Below are positions 8,475 through 18,200 of a stretch of 64,000 nucleotides of DNA, in pieces; the first letter of the stretch is position 1; the number at the start of each line of letters is the position of its first letter. Made by a program: the position numbers and the translations under genes. This stretch comes from Motilimonas pumila (GTDB lineage: Bacteria; Pseudomonadota; Gammaproteobacteria; Enterobacterales; CBDFNC01): positions 62,001-126,000 of the forward strand of contig NZ_QZCH01000009.1 in assembly GCF_003596335.1 (NCBI RefSeq), read 5' to 3'. The notes under the pieces were generated by a model that ran no database searches, had not been told where the DNA came from, and was given only the letters and a program-made list of their open reading frames with translations.

Positions 8475-10325
8475 ATGAAGTTTCAACAGTCATTGTTAGC
8501 CAGTGCTATTGCTTTAACATTTTCTTCGGCCGCAATGGCCACCGCCCAGGAGGCGTATTATTTAATTGAAGAAGTTGAGGTCAACCAAGCCGGTGACTTT
8601 ATTGACGCCAACTTTGGCCCGTTTGCCCAAGCAATTTCTGACGATGGTTATTACATAGGTGCGTTCAGTACTCGTTCTAGCATCAAACAATATGATTATG
8701 GTTTAAGGTTTCAATACGAACGCGAATGTTATTTCGACACCACTGTGTGTGAAGCTGATTGGATTGGTTCAAATAACGAGTCTAATCCAGCATATGAAAA
8801 TGGCTTGAAATTCTGGCGAAATGCCCAGAGTTTTGCCGACGAAAATGGCTATGACAGCCAGTTTTTCACTTATCTGATTGCAGGAATGGCTGAGCCTTCA
8901 CAAGCTTATTTGCCCTTTGACACAGGCCGTTCATTTTCAACCGACCAAGTTGTGACTGCGGTGAATAATAATGGTGATATAGCGGGTTATGGCTCTGCAC
9001 CTTATAGTGCTTCTGCTCCCTATGTGCGTGACTTCGTAAGACGAGGTTTTTATCAAAGCGCCGCCGGTGATTTTTGTGAGTTAAAACCAAGCCTGGAACT
9101 GACCAATGGTGGTTACAGTGCTGCGTATGACGTAAGAATGGTCACATCAGAAGATGGTACGATAAAAACCCTTGTTTTTGGCAGTGCCAGTGTGAGCCGC
9201 CCAGATAATAACGATGATGCATTTACTCGTTGCTTTAATACCAATGACGAAGATAGCAGAAACGATTTAAACCAGCTGACATATTGTCCAGGGTTCAATA
9301 CACAGCCATGGGTGTGGGACGTTACAAATGGCTGTGCAGGCGGTAGTCTGGAAGGCGAGTCTATGGTGGCTGATCCAACGAATGCTTGGATTGAGAACAG
9401 AGATGACAGGTTAGGCACGATTTATAGCGGTGTGTCATTATCAAGTAATGAAAGCGGCATTGCGGTCGGGTTATCCACGCTTTACTATCGCAACGATGAA
9501 CGAGGGTCTCGTGAACGCGCAGTGGTATTAAAACCAACTAGTAATGGCAGTTATGGTGTAACGCCTCAATATTTAGAAAAAGTAGAATATGATATTTCGA
9601 CCGATTACGATGATCGCAAAGATTATATTCGTCATACTTGGGCTGCAGATATTAACAACAGTAATTTGGTTGTTGGTAACCGAGCTTACGAGCTAATTAA
9701 AGGCAGAAACCGTCCATCAGAGTTTTTTGTTTACAATTTGACCAATGATACTTATACAACGCCGTTGAAGGACAAATCGGTTTTAAATAAGAAACAAAGA
9801 TTGGAAGGCCAATCTGATTATTTAAATGGTGCAAGCAGCCAGGCAACTGCCATTAATAACTCCGGACTTGTCGTTGGTTTTGCTGATGCCCCCGGTGAAG
9901 AACAACCTGTTGTTAATGGTAACCCAAGACGACATGCGGCATTTGTACATGATGTGTTAACCCAAGATTCCTGGTTACTTGACGATCTTATTTGTTCTCG
10001 CAATGACAGCGGCGTAGTAACAGTGCCTTACATTCGAATCTCTGAAGCTAAAGACATCAGTGAAAATGGACAAATCGTAGCGACTGCGTATAAGTACCCG
10101 ACCAAAGAAGATTTTGCTAATTTAGTTAATGCACAGCCTATTATTGTTAAGCTAACACCAAACCCTAATGCTACAGGCGGGATTAATGAACAGGTAAACT
10201 GTTTTGAAGCGCCCGAAGCGGAAGAAGATGACAAGCCTTACAAACGCTCTGGCGGTCATTTCAATTGGTTATTCTTGTTAATGATTCCTGCTCTGTTGTA
10301 CAGACGTTTTAGCAAGGAAAGTTAA
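8475..10325 (+). CDS. DUF3466 family protein with GlyGly-CTERM-like sorting tail
   Basis: The protein has 616 residues from the ATG at 8475, which has AAAAGGGA 8 bp upstream; an ATG-less extension into uup is unlikely. It starts with a signal peptide (MKFQQSLLASAIALTFSSAAMA). The body has repeated blocks on the theme AINNSGLVVGFA / VVTAVNNNGDIAGYG / DISENGQIVATA, as in HAF-like and DUF3466 proteins. The C-terminus is SGGHFNWLFLLMIPALLYRR: a glycine pair, a hydrophobic segment and basic residues, that is, a GlyGly-CTERM-like signal cut by rhombosortase. It is therefore probably an exported, surface-processed protein of unknown function. A terminator follows. Confidence 0.85.
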   Translation: MKFQQSLLASAIALTFSSAAMATAQEAYYLIEEVEVNQAGDFIDANFGPFAQAISDDGYYIGAFSTRSSIKQYDYGLRFQYERECYFDTTVCEADWIGSNNESNPAYENGLKFWRNAQSFADENGYDSQFFTYLIAGMAEPSQAYLPFDTGRSFSTDQVVTAVNNNGDIAGYGSAPYSASAPYVRDFVRRGFYQSAAGDFCELKPSLELTNGGYSAAYDVRMVTSEDGTIKTLVFGSASVSRPDNNDDAFTRCFNTNDEDSRNDLNQLTYCPGFNTQPWVWDVTNGCAGGSLEGESMVADPTNAWIENRDDRLGTIYSGVSLSSNESGIAVGLSTLYYRNDERGSRERAVVLKPTSNGSYGVTPQYLEKVEYDISTDYDDRKDYIRHTWAADINNSNLVVGNRAYELIKGRNRPSEFFVYNLTNDTYTTPLKDKSVLNKKQRLEGQSDYLNGASSQATAINNSGLVVGFADAPGEEQPVVNGNPRRHAAFVHDVLTQDSWLLDDLICSRNDSGVVTVPYIRISEAKDISENGQIVATAYKYPTKEDFANLVNAQPIIVKLTPNPNATGGINEQVNCFEAPEAEEDDKPYKRSGGHFNWLFLLMIPALLYRRFSKES

Positions 10326-10331
10326 ACCTGC

Positions 10332-10365
10332 TGGCCTCTTAATTGTTTGAGGGGCCATGGCTTTT
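10332..10365 (+). terminator. Terminator after the DUF3466 gene
   Basis: TGGCCTC and GAGGGGCCA form a GC-rich stem with one bulge, followed by TGGCTTTT, just after the stop codon. The rest of the 288-bp gap to 10614 holds no convincing gene. Confidence 0.55.
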
Positions 10366-10613
10366 GATTAACCAGGTTGCTTCCATGCTTCCGATAATGA
10401 GCCTTTACCCAAACAGTCATCATTGTTTCTTTGGTATGGGCTCACCTCTCTGTCTTTTATTTTCTCAGTCAAAATTAAGCTTGCAGTCCATTTTTTTTAT
10501 GCGGCTGTGGTTTTGGTCCACATTTATCTTCGATTTTTCATGGCTTGCGCTTTTTAAATGGCAAAGAAATTGTTATAAATCCACCTAGTACTGCAAGATA
10601 GCAATGGAGTGTT

Positions 10614-11528
10614 ATGAAGTACCTTGCCAAGCTGGGCCTGCTTGTGGCGACATTCATCTTTGGCTTTTATTGCCATATATTTTTTTCGGCGCCAGAAATT
10701 GAATATGTGCAACAAGCCGAGCCACTTACCCTAAGCCAGCACAAACCGGAACAGACCAAAGAAATTTACAAAAGTGCGTTAGCGGGTAACGCTCAAGCGC
10801 AATATGATTTGGGTCAACATTTGTTATTAATTGACGCCAAGCCAGCGGCGTACCTCTGGCTAAAACGTGCGGCTCACCAAGGCGTGGTCGCTGCGCAGGT
10901 CGAAATGTCCCATTATTATTTAAAACGTTACAGCAACGTCTCCGATCAAGAGAACGCCATGCACTGGGCTGAATTGGCGGCCATGAATGGCAGCAGCGAA
11001 GGCATGTATCTATTAGGTCAATTATTCTTAGACAAGGCGCAGTTTAGTTTAGCCGCAGATTGGTTTAAGCAATCTGCCGAGTCGGGCAACGTTGATGCCA
11101 TGTATCAATTGGCACAAATTTTTCGTTACTGTGAGTGCCAGCTAATGGATGATGCGATAGCTGCGCATTGGTTTAATCAAGCGGCGAGAAATGGACATGC
11201 TCCGGCGATGATGGCCATTGCCACTATCGTTGCGGAGCAATCTGACATTGACTTTATGATGCCTAATGAAGTCGATGAATTACAGTTCTTATATACCACG
11301 GCCGCTAAGCAATGGCACCCCAAAGCCCAACAAGCCCTGGCGGATTTATTATCAGACACGGATCATGACCCGGTGATGGCGTATGTTTGGCAATCGGTCG
11401 TTCAACAAAATAGTCAAAATACTCCTGAGCTATCAGGCATTAATATGAATCAGCTACAGCGCATCTTGCCCCTTACTGAGCGTTATATTGAGCAGTATAC
11501 TGTGCCAGATAACGGAGCCACGTTTTAA
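10614..11528 (+). CDS. Sel1-repeat protein, membrane-anchored
   Basis: The 304-residue protein has an N-terminal hydrophobic segment (about 4-24, LAKLGLLVATFIFGFYCHIF) that anchors it in the inner membrane with the rest in the periplasm. Several Sel1-like repeats follow: GNAQAQYDLGQHLL, GVVAAQVEMSHYY, GSSEGMYLLGQLF, GNVDAMYQLAQIF and GHAPAMMAIATI. Sel1 repeats are TPR-like helical scaffolds for protein contacts. Its stop overlaps the start of the next Sel1 gene by one base (TAATG), so the two are translationally coupled. The partner is unknown. Confidence 0.85.
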   Translation: MKYLAKLGLLVATFIFGFYCHIFFSAPEIEYVQQAEPLTLSQHKPEQTKEIYKSALAGNAQAQYDLGQHLLLIDAKPAAYLWLKRAAHQGVVAAQVEMSHYYLKRYSNVSDQENAMHWAELAAMNGSSEGMYLLGQLFLDKAQFSLAADWFKQSAESGNVDAMYQLAQIFRYCECQLMDDAIAAHWFNQAARNGHAPAMMAIATIVAEQSDIDFMMPNEVDELQFLYTTAAKQWHPKAQQALADLLSDTDHDPVMAYVWQSVVQQNSQNTPELSGINMNQLQRILPLTERYIEQYTVPDNGATF

Positions 11529-12406
11529 TGAATAAACAACCTTTTCAATGGCATTCGCTTAAGGTCTTTATCGCGGCTTTATGTTCGGCAGCTATTATGC
11601 TTCCGAGCGCATCAGCGTTAGATTTCACCATGTCAGAAAGTTACCAGCAGGCACAAAATCACGACATTAAAGCCATGCGTCAAATGGCTAAGCTTTACCA
11701 ACACCAATCGTCTACCATATTACAGCGTCAATTTTGGCTCACTCAATTGGCTGATAAAGGCGATATTGAAGCGACCTATCAGTTGTGTAATGACGTCAAC
11801 CTCAATGCTGGCAGTGCTTTTTCTTGGTGCTTGAAAGCGGCGAAGGCCAATTACGCTCCCGCTTTTGTCGCTTTAGCGGATCGTTATAATTTTGCCGCAG
11901 GCGTGGAAAGATCAAACGCCCATGCGTTATATTGGTATCAATTAGGAGCCGATGCGGGACTCGCGCCGGCCCAGTATCAGCTCGCGATGGCGTATCAAAA
12001 TGGTGATTTTTTGCCGCAAGATAGTCAACTTGCTTTTGATTTATTTCTTAAAGCGGCTGAGCAAGGTTATGACAAAGCGCAATTGCGGCTAGGTGAAATG
12101 TTGCTTTATGGTCAAGGCATTAATCAAGACTATACTCAAGCTATGATTTACCTGCAACAAGCTGCACATTCCGGCAATGTTCAAGCGCAATTTTCATTAG
12201 GAGTAATGAAGTATCAAGGGCTCGGGCAGACACCGGATACTGTGTTAGGTTTTGCTTGGGCTAGCCTAGCGCATCAGCAACTTTCTGGATTTGAACAAAG
12301 GCAGAAAAACCGCCAACTAAATGAGATGAAACGCGCCCTTAGCCCAGGGCAAATGACGGCAGCAAAAAAGGTACTGACAGAGTTGAGCCAAGAATATATT
12401 TTATAG
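11528..12406 (+). CDS. Sel1-repeat protein, exported
   Basis: The 292-residue protein begins with a basic stretch and hydrophobic signal peptide (VFIAALCSAAIMLPSASA). Sel1/TPR-like repeats follow: GDIEATYQLCND, AGLAPAQYQLAMAYQNGD, GYDKAQLRLGEMLLYGQG and GNVQAQFSLGVMKYQGLG. It is coupled to the preceding Sel1 gene by a TAATG overlap, so the pair likely forms one periplasmic complex. No catalytic domain is seen. It has more regular repeats than its neighbour. Confidence 0.85.
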   Translation: MNKQPFQWHSLKVFIAALCSAAIMLPSASALDFTMSESYQQAQNHDIKAMRQMAKLYQHQSSTILQRQFWLTQLADKGDIEATYQLCNDVNLNAGSAFSWCLKAAKANYAPAFVALADRYNFAAGVERSNAHALYWYQLGADAGLAPAQYQLAMAYQNGDFLPQDSQLAFDLFLKAAEQGYDKAQLRLGEMLLYGQGINQDYTQAMIYLQQAAHSGNVQAQFSLGVMKYQGLGQTPDTVLGFAWASLAHQQLSGFEQRQKNRQLNEMKRALSPGQMTAAKKVLTELSQEYIL

Positions 12407-12557
12407 TCGATAGACTTAAATTAAAAATTGTAGCAACAGGCAAAGATTTAAAGAGTGCCAACCAACTTACGACTTTGGGTCGCCATTGAAGAACTAAACC
12501 TTTTATGACTGATCCTCAATCATAGTCAGACACGTTTATCTCATTTTGGGGGTAAAC

Positions 12558-12812
12558 ATGCATCAACTCACAGAGCAAGACATCAGTCGGGTCATCGAAA
12601 TGGCGTGGGAAGACAGAACGCCGTTCGAGGCTATCGCCTATAATTTTGACATAACAGAGCCACAGTTGGTCCGCTTAATGCGTAATCAATTGAGCTTAAG
12701 AGCCTTCAAACGCTGGCGCCAACGCCATCGCGGTCGAAAAACTAAACACCTTTCGCTTCGCGATAAAAGCGTCAATCGAAGTCACTGTGCGACACAATAC
12801 AAGCATAAATAA
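12558..12812 (+). CDS. TIGR03643 family small conserved protein
   Basis: An 84-residue protein from the ATG at 12558, preceded by GGGGGT; the upstream TTG at 12546 is less likely. It carries the family pattern ISRVIEMAWEDRTPFEAI, LVRLMRNQLSLRAFKRWR and a basic tail GRKTKH. The first half resembles a helix-turn-helix, so nucleic acid binding is possible, but no function is established to my knowledge. It converges with the FGH-like gene 34 bp downstream. Confidence 0.85.
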   Translation: MHQLTEQDISRVIEMAWEDRTPFEAIAYNFDITEPQLVRLMRNQLSLRAFKRWRQRHRGRKTKHLSLRDKSVNRSHCATQYKHK

Positions 12813-12846
12813 CGGTTTGAACTATTTATATGTTGTTATTTCACGG

Positions 12847-13695
12847 TTAATTGAGAGCGGCGTAATGAAAGCGTAAGTGGCTTTCTATAAAAGATGCAAC
12901 GAAGTAAAGACTGTGGTCGTAACCTGTCTGGATGTTAATTTGCGCCTTGATATCAAACTGTTTACACACATTAATAAGCGCATCGGTACCAAGCTGCAGA
13001 GGATACAAGGCGTCTTGGTCCCCCTGATCTATCAAGATTGGCAGCTTGTGAACAGAAGCTGGGTTATTTTTCAACAATTCTACCGCATCATAATTAAGCC
13101 AAGCAATGTCACGGGAACCCAAAAACTGGCTCAATACCTTTTGGCACCATGGGTGTTTACTGGGATGACACATAGGGGCGAACGCAGACACTGAGCAATA
13201 ATCACTGGGGTGCTTAATGGCAATGGTAAGCGCACCATGACCTCCCATTGCATGTCCCATTAAAGACTGCTTACCAGTGACATTGAAGTAATCTTTGATA
13301 AGAGTGGGTAATTCTTGATGTATATAGTCATACATTTTGTAATGAGAAGACCAAGGGCTTTGGGTGGCATTAAGATAAAACCCTGCCTCAAGATCAAGTG
13401 AGTCCTCAGGTAAATCTGGCACCTGAGCCCCTCTTGGGCGGTTATCCGGCATCACGATCACGATGCCGAGATCCGCTGCAATCCGCTGTATACCAGCTTG
13501 AGCCGCCAAGCTTATCCGAGGGTTAATGGATGCTGTTAACCAGTAGATGACAGGAGCAGGCGATAATTGGATTTTAGGAGGTAAAAATACGGCGAATTGC
13601 ATATCGCAGCTGAGCGTATGAGCATGATGGCTATAGGTTTGCTGGCGTCCACCAAAGCAAGCCTGATCTTTAAGTAAAGTCAAAAGTTCTGTCAT
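12847..13695 (-). CDS. S-formylglutathione hydrolase homologue lacking the catalytic serine
   Basis: The protein has 282 residues from the ATG at 13695 (a longer frame reaches 13749). It aligns with S-formylglutathione hydrolases along its length: RRGAQVPDLPEDS region, AGFYLNATQSPW, SVSAFAPMCHPS, ILIDQGDQD and GYDHSLYFVASFIESHLRFH. In the nucleophile elbow the family has GHSMGGHGA, but here it reads GHAMGGHGA. Codon 149 is GCA, so the catalytic serine is alanine while Asp and His appear kept. The cysteine-containing LTCTDENF segment is also changed (LTASINPRI). No glutathione-dependent formaldehyde dehydrogenase gene is nearby. It is probably a non-hydrolytic paralogue. Confidence 0.85.
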   Translation of the reverse strand: MTELLTLLKDQACFGGRQQTYSHHAHTLSCDMQFAVFLPPKIQLSPAPVIYWLTASINPRISLAAQAGIQRIAADLGIVIVMPDNRPRGAQVPDLPEDSLDLEAGFYLNATQSPWSSHYKMYDYIHQELPTLIKDYFNVTGKQSLMGHAMGGHGALTIAIKHPSDYCSVSAFAPMCHPSKHPWCQKVLSQFLGSRDIAWLNYDAVELLKNNPASVHKLPILIDQGDQDALYPLQLGTDALINVCKQFDIKAQINIQTGYDHSLYFVASFIESHLRFHYAALN

Positions 13696-13856
13696 CGTTA
13701 GTCCTACAGCCTCAAGCATGAATAGGTGATTTATTAGCTCCAGCAGCAAATCGCCGGATACTCACTTTATGCAACAACCTTAGACGTAATAAACAAAAAT
13801 CGCTCCCAAAACTGGCAACCTTATCGAATATTTGTATGATATGCGTTCAATAACTA

Positions 13857-14501
13857 GTGACAGAGAACAACGTGAGTTTTCAAAAAGATATGCTGACATT
13901 TGTCGAAACTGCTTTGGCTGACTTAATTCAAGCTCAGCAACAAGGTAAGGTTTCAGCAACGCCCGTTAGTGAAGGCCATTATTTAGCCGTGTGGTTAACC
14001 CGCGCGATAAAACAACAACGGTTTGCCAGTAGCATTGCCAAATATCTACTGGGGTGGCAGAAACAGGCCCGTAGCCAAGGGACAAAAGCCGAGTTAAAAA
14101 AGCAATTTCAATCGATTCTTGCAACCTACCAACATCCAGGTTTAGTTAGCAATGATTCACCCATTAGCCGCGAACGCATTGAGGCCTTGCTCGACGACTT
14201 AGCCGACCAAGGTTGGCAAGTTGTGTCTGAGCATGCTGTCGATCGAAAGGTAACCCACTTTACCGCAGGACAAGCTTCGCTTGTGATTTGCCGAAATAAC
14301 CTTGAACAAGCACTATCCTCAAACCTTGTTGAGCCATTAGTGTTGTACGTAAGAGGGCCGGTACCTGAATTGGTCCAACAAGCTGCCCATCGTGGCTTAC
14401 TTTTATTTAAGACCAGCGATTACAAATCCAAAGTAAAATACCACGGAGAATATCGAATCTTCCCCCATAATGAAGGCCCGAAAGTCCCGGAAATTATCTA
14501 A
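13857..14501 (+). CDS. DUF2913 family protein
   Basis: The 214-residue protein looks cytoplasmic, without signal peptide. The C-terminal VKYHGEYRIFPHNEG and N-terminal FVETALADLIQAQQQGK with PVSEGHYLAVWLTRAIK fit DUF2913, a family of unknown function in Vibrio, Aeromonas and relatives. A GTG start at 13857 gives MTENNVSFQ; a second GTG at 13872 is a possible start. It stands alone, divergent from the FGH-like gene and followed by marC. Confidence 0.72.
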   Translation: MTENNVSFQKDMLTFVETALADLIQAQQQGKVSATPVSEGHYLAVWLTRAIKQQRFASSIAKYLLGWQKQARSQGTKAELKKQFQSILATYQHPGLVSNDSPISRERIEALLDDLADQGWQVVSEHAVDRKVTHFTAGQASLVICRNNLEQALSSNLVEPLVLYVRGPVPELVQQAAHRGLLLFKTSDYKSKVKYHGEYRIFPHNEGPKVPEII

Positions 14502-14562
14502 CAAAATCGGCAAAAACTATTTCCCTTTATATACTTATATCAATTTATAAAGGGGAGCACAG

Positions 14563-15201
14563 ATGAACGAATTTCTAGTACATGGGGCAACGGTGTTTAT
14601 GGGCTTTTTTGCCATCATGAACCCAATAGCAAATGCGCCCATCTTCTTAGGGCTAACGGCAGGCTTAGACCACAAAAGTAAACGACAAGTTGCCTTACGC
14701 TCAGTATTTGTGGCGCTAGTATTGATCGCCATTTTTTCAGTGGCAGGGAAAATGGTGTTTGAGCTTTTTGGTATTAGCTTACCCGCGTTTCGGGTAACGG
14801 GCGGCATTTTAGTGGCGCTCATTGGTTTTCACATGTTGCATGGAGAAAGCTCAAAAGTACAACAAGACAATTGCGATGAACAGGGCACCAACTTGAGCAT
14901 TGCAATTTCACCGTTGGCCATGCCCATTCTAGCAGGCCCTGGTACCATCGCTACCGCCATGAGCTTTTCTGCCCATGGTGGTGTCAGTGAAATGTTATTA
15001 ACGATCGGTGCGTTTGCTCTTTTATGTATTGTGACCTACTTTGCCTTCATCTTTGGTGAGCGCTTAGTGTCTTTACTGGGCGAGAGTCTGATGAATATGA
15101 TCACCAAATTAATGGGCCTCATTTTGGCCGTGATAGGCATTCAAATGTTGATTGATGGTTTGATAGGCGCCTTTCCGATACTAGCCAAAGGCGTCGGCTA
15201 A
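14563..15201 (+). CDS. MarC family (UPF0056) integral membrane protein
   Basis: The 212-residue protein has six likely transmembrane segments. The family pattern is MGFFAIMNPIANAPIFLGL near the N-terminus and ISPLAMPILAGPGTIATAM in the middle. The latter is the duplicated NP/GP-containing re-entrant motif of MarC/YhgN proteins. A clear GGGGAG ribosome site precedes the ATG at 14563. Despite the name, MarC proteins are not shown to give multidrug resistance; transport of small molecules is assumed. YhgN/YchE-type assignment within the family is not resolved. Confidence 0.9.
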   Translation: MNEFLVHGATVFMGFFAIMNPIANAPIFLGLTAGLDHKSKRQVALRSVFVALVLIAIFSVAGKMVFELFGISLPAFRVTGGILVALIGFHMLHGESSKVQQDNCDEQGTNLSIAISPLAMPILAGPGTIATAMSFSAHGGVSEMLLTIGAFALLCIVTYFAFIFGERLVSLLGESLMNMITKLMGLILAVIGIQMLIDGLIGAFPILAKGVG

Positions 15202-15253
15202 CAAGGCCAAACTCGGCCAGGGAAGTAGCTGCTTCCCTGGCGCTCAATCACTG

Positions 15254-18200
15254 TCAAAGCGCTTTATGTTTATGCACTAAGTTATAATCTGCCAATGCGG
15301 CGTAAGCACTTGGAATAATAAACAGTACCAGTAAAGTAGAACTAAAGATGCCAAACACAATGGAAATAACGATAGGCTTAACCACTTGTGCTTGTAAGCT
15401 GGTTTCTAGTAATAAAGGCAAGAGTCCTGCCGCGGTGGTGAGCGAGGTTAAGAATACGGCGCGGAATCTATCTCGACTGGCTTTAATGACCGCTTCTTGA
15501 ACGTTATCGCCAATATCAACGTGATGGCGAATATACTGAACCAATAATATCGAGTCATTGACGACGATGCCGGCCAAAGAAATGAACCCCAAGATGGAAG
15601 GCATAGACAGGTTATGCCCGGTCAATAGATGACCCCAAAACACGCCTATTAAAGCTAAAGGGATCGCCAGCATCACCACAGTAGGCTCTAAATAACTTCT
15701 AAACTGAAAGCTAAGAATGGCAAACAAACCAAATAAACCTATGGTAAATCCTTTTTGTAATGACGCCCCGGTTTTTTCTGTTTCTTTTGCTGCACCTTCG
15801 TAGTCTATTCGCAGGCCGGGAATCTGTGTAATAAGCTGTGGCAAGAAGTCACGGCGAACCTTAGTGAGGATTTCAGCACCATTAGCGATATGGTTATCAA
15901 CATCAGCCATCACAGTGACGGTTCTTAACCCGTCAATCCGTTGGATCTGAACAAAGGCACGCTCATACGCCAAATTAGCCACCGCATTAAGAGGGATTTG
16001 TTGACCTTCTGGCAGCATAATTGGAAAGTTAGCCAATGTTTGCATGTCGCCAGCTTGGCGTTCATTTAGCTGAACTTGGATTTCAATGTTCTCCGGACCT
16101 ACTTGGATTTCATCTGCAGTTTGACCAAAATATGCGGCTCGTAGTTGACTGGCAATCATCTGGCCGTCGACACCATAATTTTCGGCGCCGGGTTTTAAGC
16201 TAATACTGACTTCTTCTTTGCCTGGGCGCATGTCATCAAGGATGCCGTTTACACCGTTAAATTGTGCAAGATATTGTTGTAAGGCGAGGGAGGCTCGCTT
16301 AACTTGCTGTAAGTCGTCATGTTGCAAGCGCACCTCTATGTCACGACCGGCTGGCCCCATAGCAGGTTGTTTGAAAACCAAAGAGATTGGCATGCTGAGC
16401 TCACCCGTTTCATCCCGCCACGCTGCGATAAAATCGTTGATTAAAGTTTGCCTAATTTCAGCTGAGAGTAAATCCAATCTCACTGTTGCGATATGAGGGC
16501 CTGATTCACCAGCGTCAGCATTAAAATTATAATGGGCGGTAATATCACGCAGCAACGGACTAGGTTCATTATTAGATTGGCTCAACTGTTTTGCTACGCG
16601 TTTGGCACTGGCGATAATTGTTGCGGTAACTGTTTGCGTTTGTTCAAGTGTTGCCCCAGGCGCCAATATGACCCTCGCTTCTGCAATATCTCCGTCTAAT
16701 TCTGGAAACGGCACAAATTTAACCGCACCACCGGCCACGAGCGCAACCGAGGCAAACAATAAGCCAAAAGTAGCGCCAATGCTTAAATACCTGTGGCGGA
16801 CCACCACCGTCACCATGTTAAGCAGGGTTACATTTTGAAAATGTTCAAACCGCTTAAGGAAAGCCAGTTTAAACGGGTGCGGATGAGCAGAGCCGGTTTT
16901 TTTTAAAGAGTGACTGAGGTGATTAGGTAAGATCAAAAAAGCTTCAATCAAACTGATGCTCAGTACTAATATAAGCACCAAAGGCACGGCCGACAAAACT
17001 TGGCCCATTTGACCGTCAAGCCATAATAAACTGCCAAAAATAAAGATAGTGGTTAGAAACGACGAGATAACGCCCGGCGCCACCTTTTTCACCCCTGCTA
17101 CCACAGCGTCATCAACCTTGAGGCCTTTTTCAATATGGGCAGCGATGGACTCCGCGATAACAATGGCATCATCCATCATAATGCCGATTGCCATTAATAG
17201 CCCCACTAGGGTCATGATATTGATGGAAATGCCCAGTACACTCATTAAAAACAACCCGCCCATAAAAGCCACGGGCAAGCCTGCAGATACCCAGAAGGAG
17301 TATCGTAACGAGAAAAATAGCCACATACTGGCAAATACTAGAATGATGCCTTGCCAGCCATTATTGAGAAGCATAGTGAGACGGTCTTGCAGCAAAGATG
17401 ACATATCGTTGGTTAACGTTAAAGTGATGCCCGCAGGAGCACTGAGCCTTTCTGCTTCAATAAAATCGATGACCTTGGCTTTTATCCGCAAGGCGTCATC
17501 GGCTTTATTTTTCTTAATGTTGATGATCGCGGCGGGTAAGCCGTTAAAAAGAATTTGCTCTTCTTCTATTTCAAACATGTCTGTGATGGTTGCTATGTCT
17601 CGCAAACGTACGACGCCGCCATCTGGGTGGGAGGAGACTATGGTGCGGCCAAGATCGCTAGGCGTGACTTTTCGCTCATCAAATCGTAGCAACAGATTTT
17701 TGTCAGCCAGCTCGATATTGCCGGCTGGCATTTTCACATTTTGCCGCCCCAATTTGTCAGCTATGTCATTGATAGTTAGATTAAGGCGCCTTAAATCGCT
17801 TTGATTAACCTCGACCCTGAGCTGATGGTCTGAAAAGCCACTGATGCTTACCAGACTGACGCCGGCATCAATCTTTAGTCGTCTTTTAACATCTTCTGCA
17901 TAGGCTTTTAAGTCTGGCCAGCTGGCATCTGCAGCAATGGCGATGTCGACGACGGGTTCAGCCCAGTCTAGCTCTTTCACCGTTGGCGGCTCAATCTCAG
18001 CGGGAAAATCGTTGATGCTGTTGATTTCAGTTTGTATGTCGACTAATGCACGGCCTATATCGGCTTGCTCACTCATTTTTACTATTAATGACGCCATGCC
18101 TTCACTGGCTTTACATTTGGTTTCTTCTATATTACTTAAACCGTCGACCGCATCTTCCATCCTTAAGCACAAACTTTCTTCTGCTTCAGCCGGAGATGCA

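Noticed and set aside
10343-10588. An 81-residue hydrophobic frame downstream of the DUF3466 gene
   Set aside because: It begins inside the terminator hairpin, has no ribosome site and shows no family pattern.
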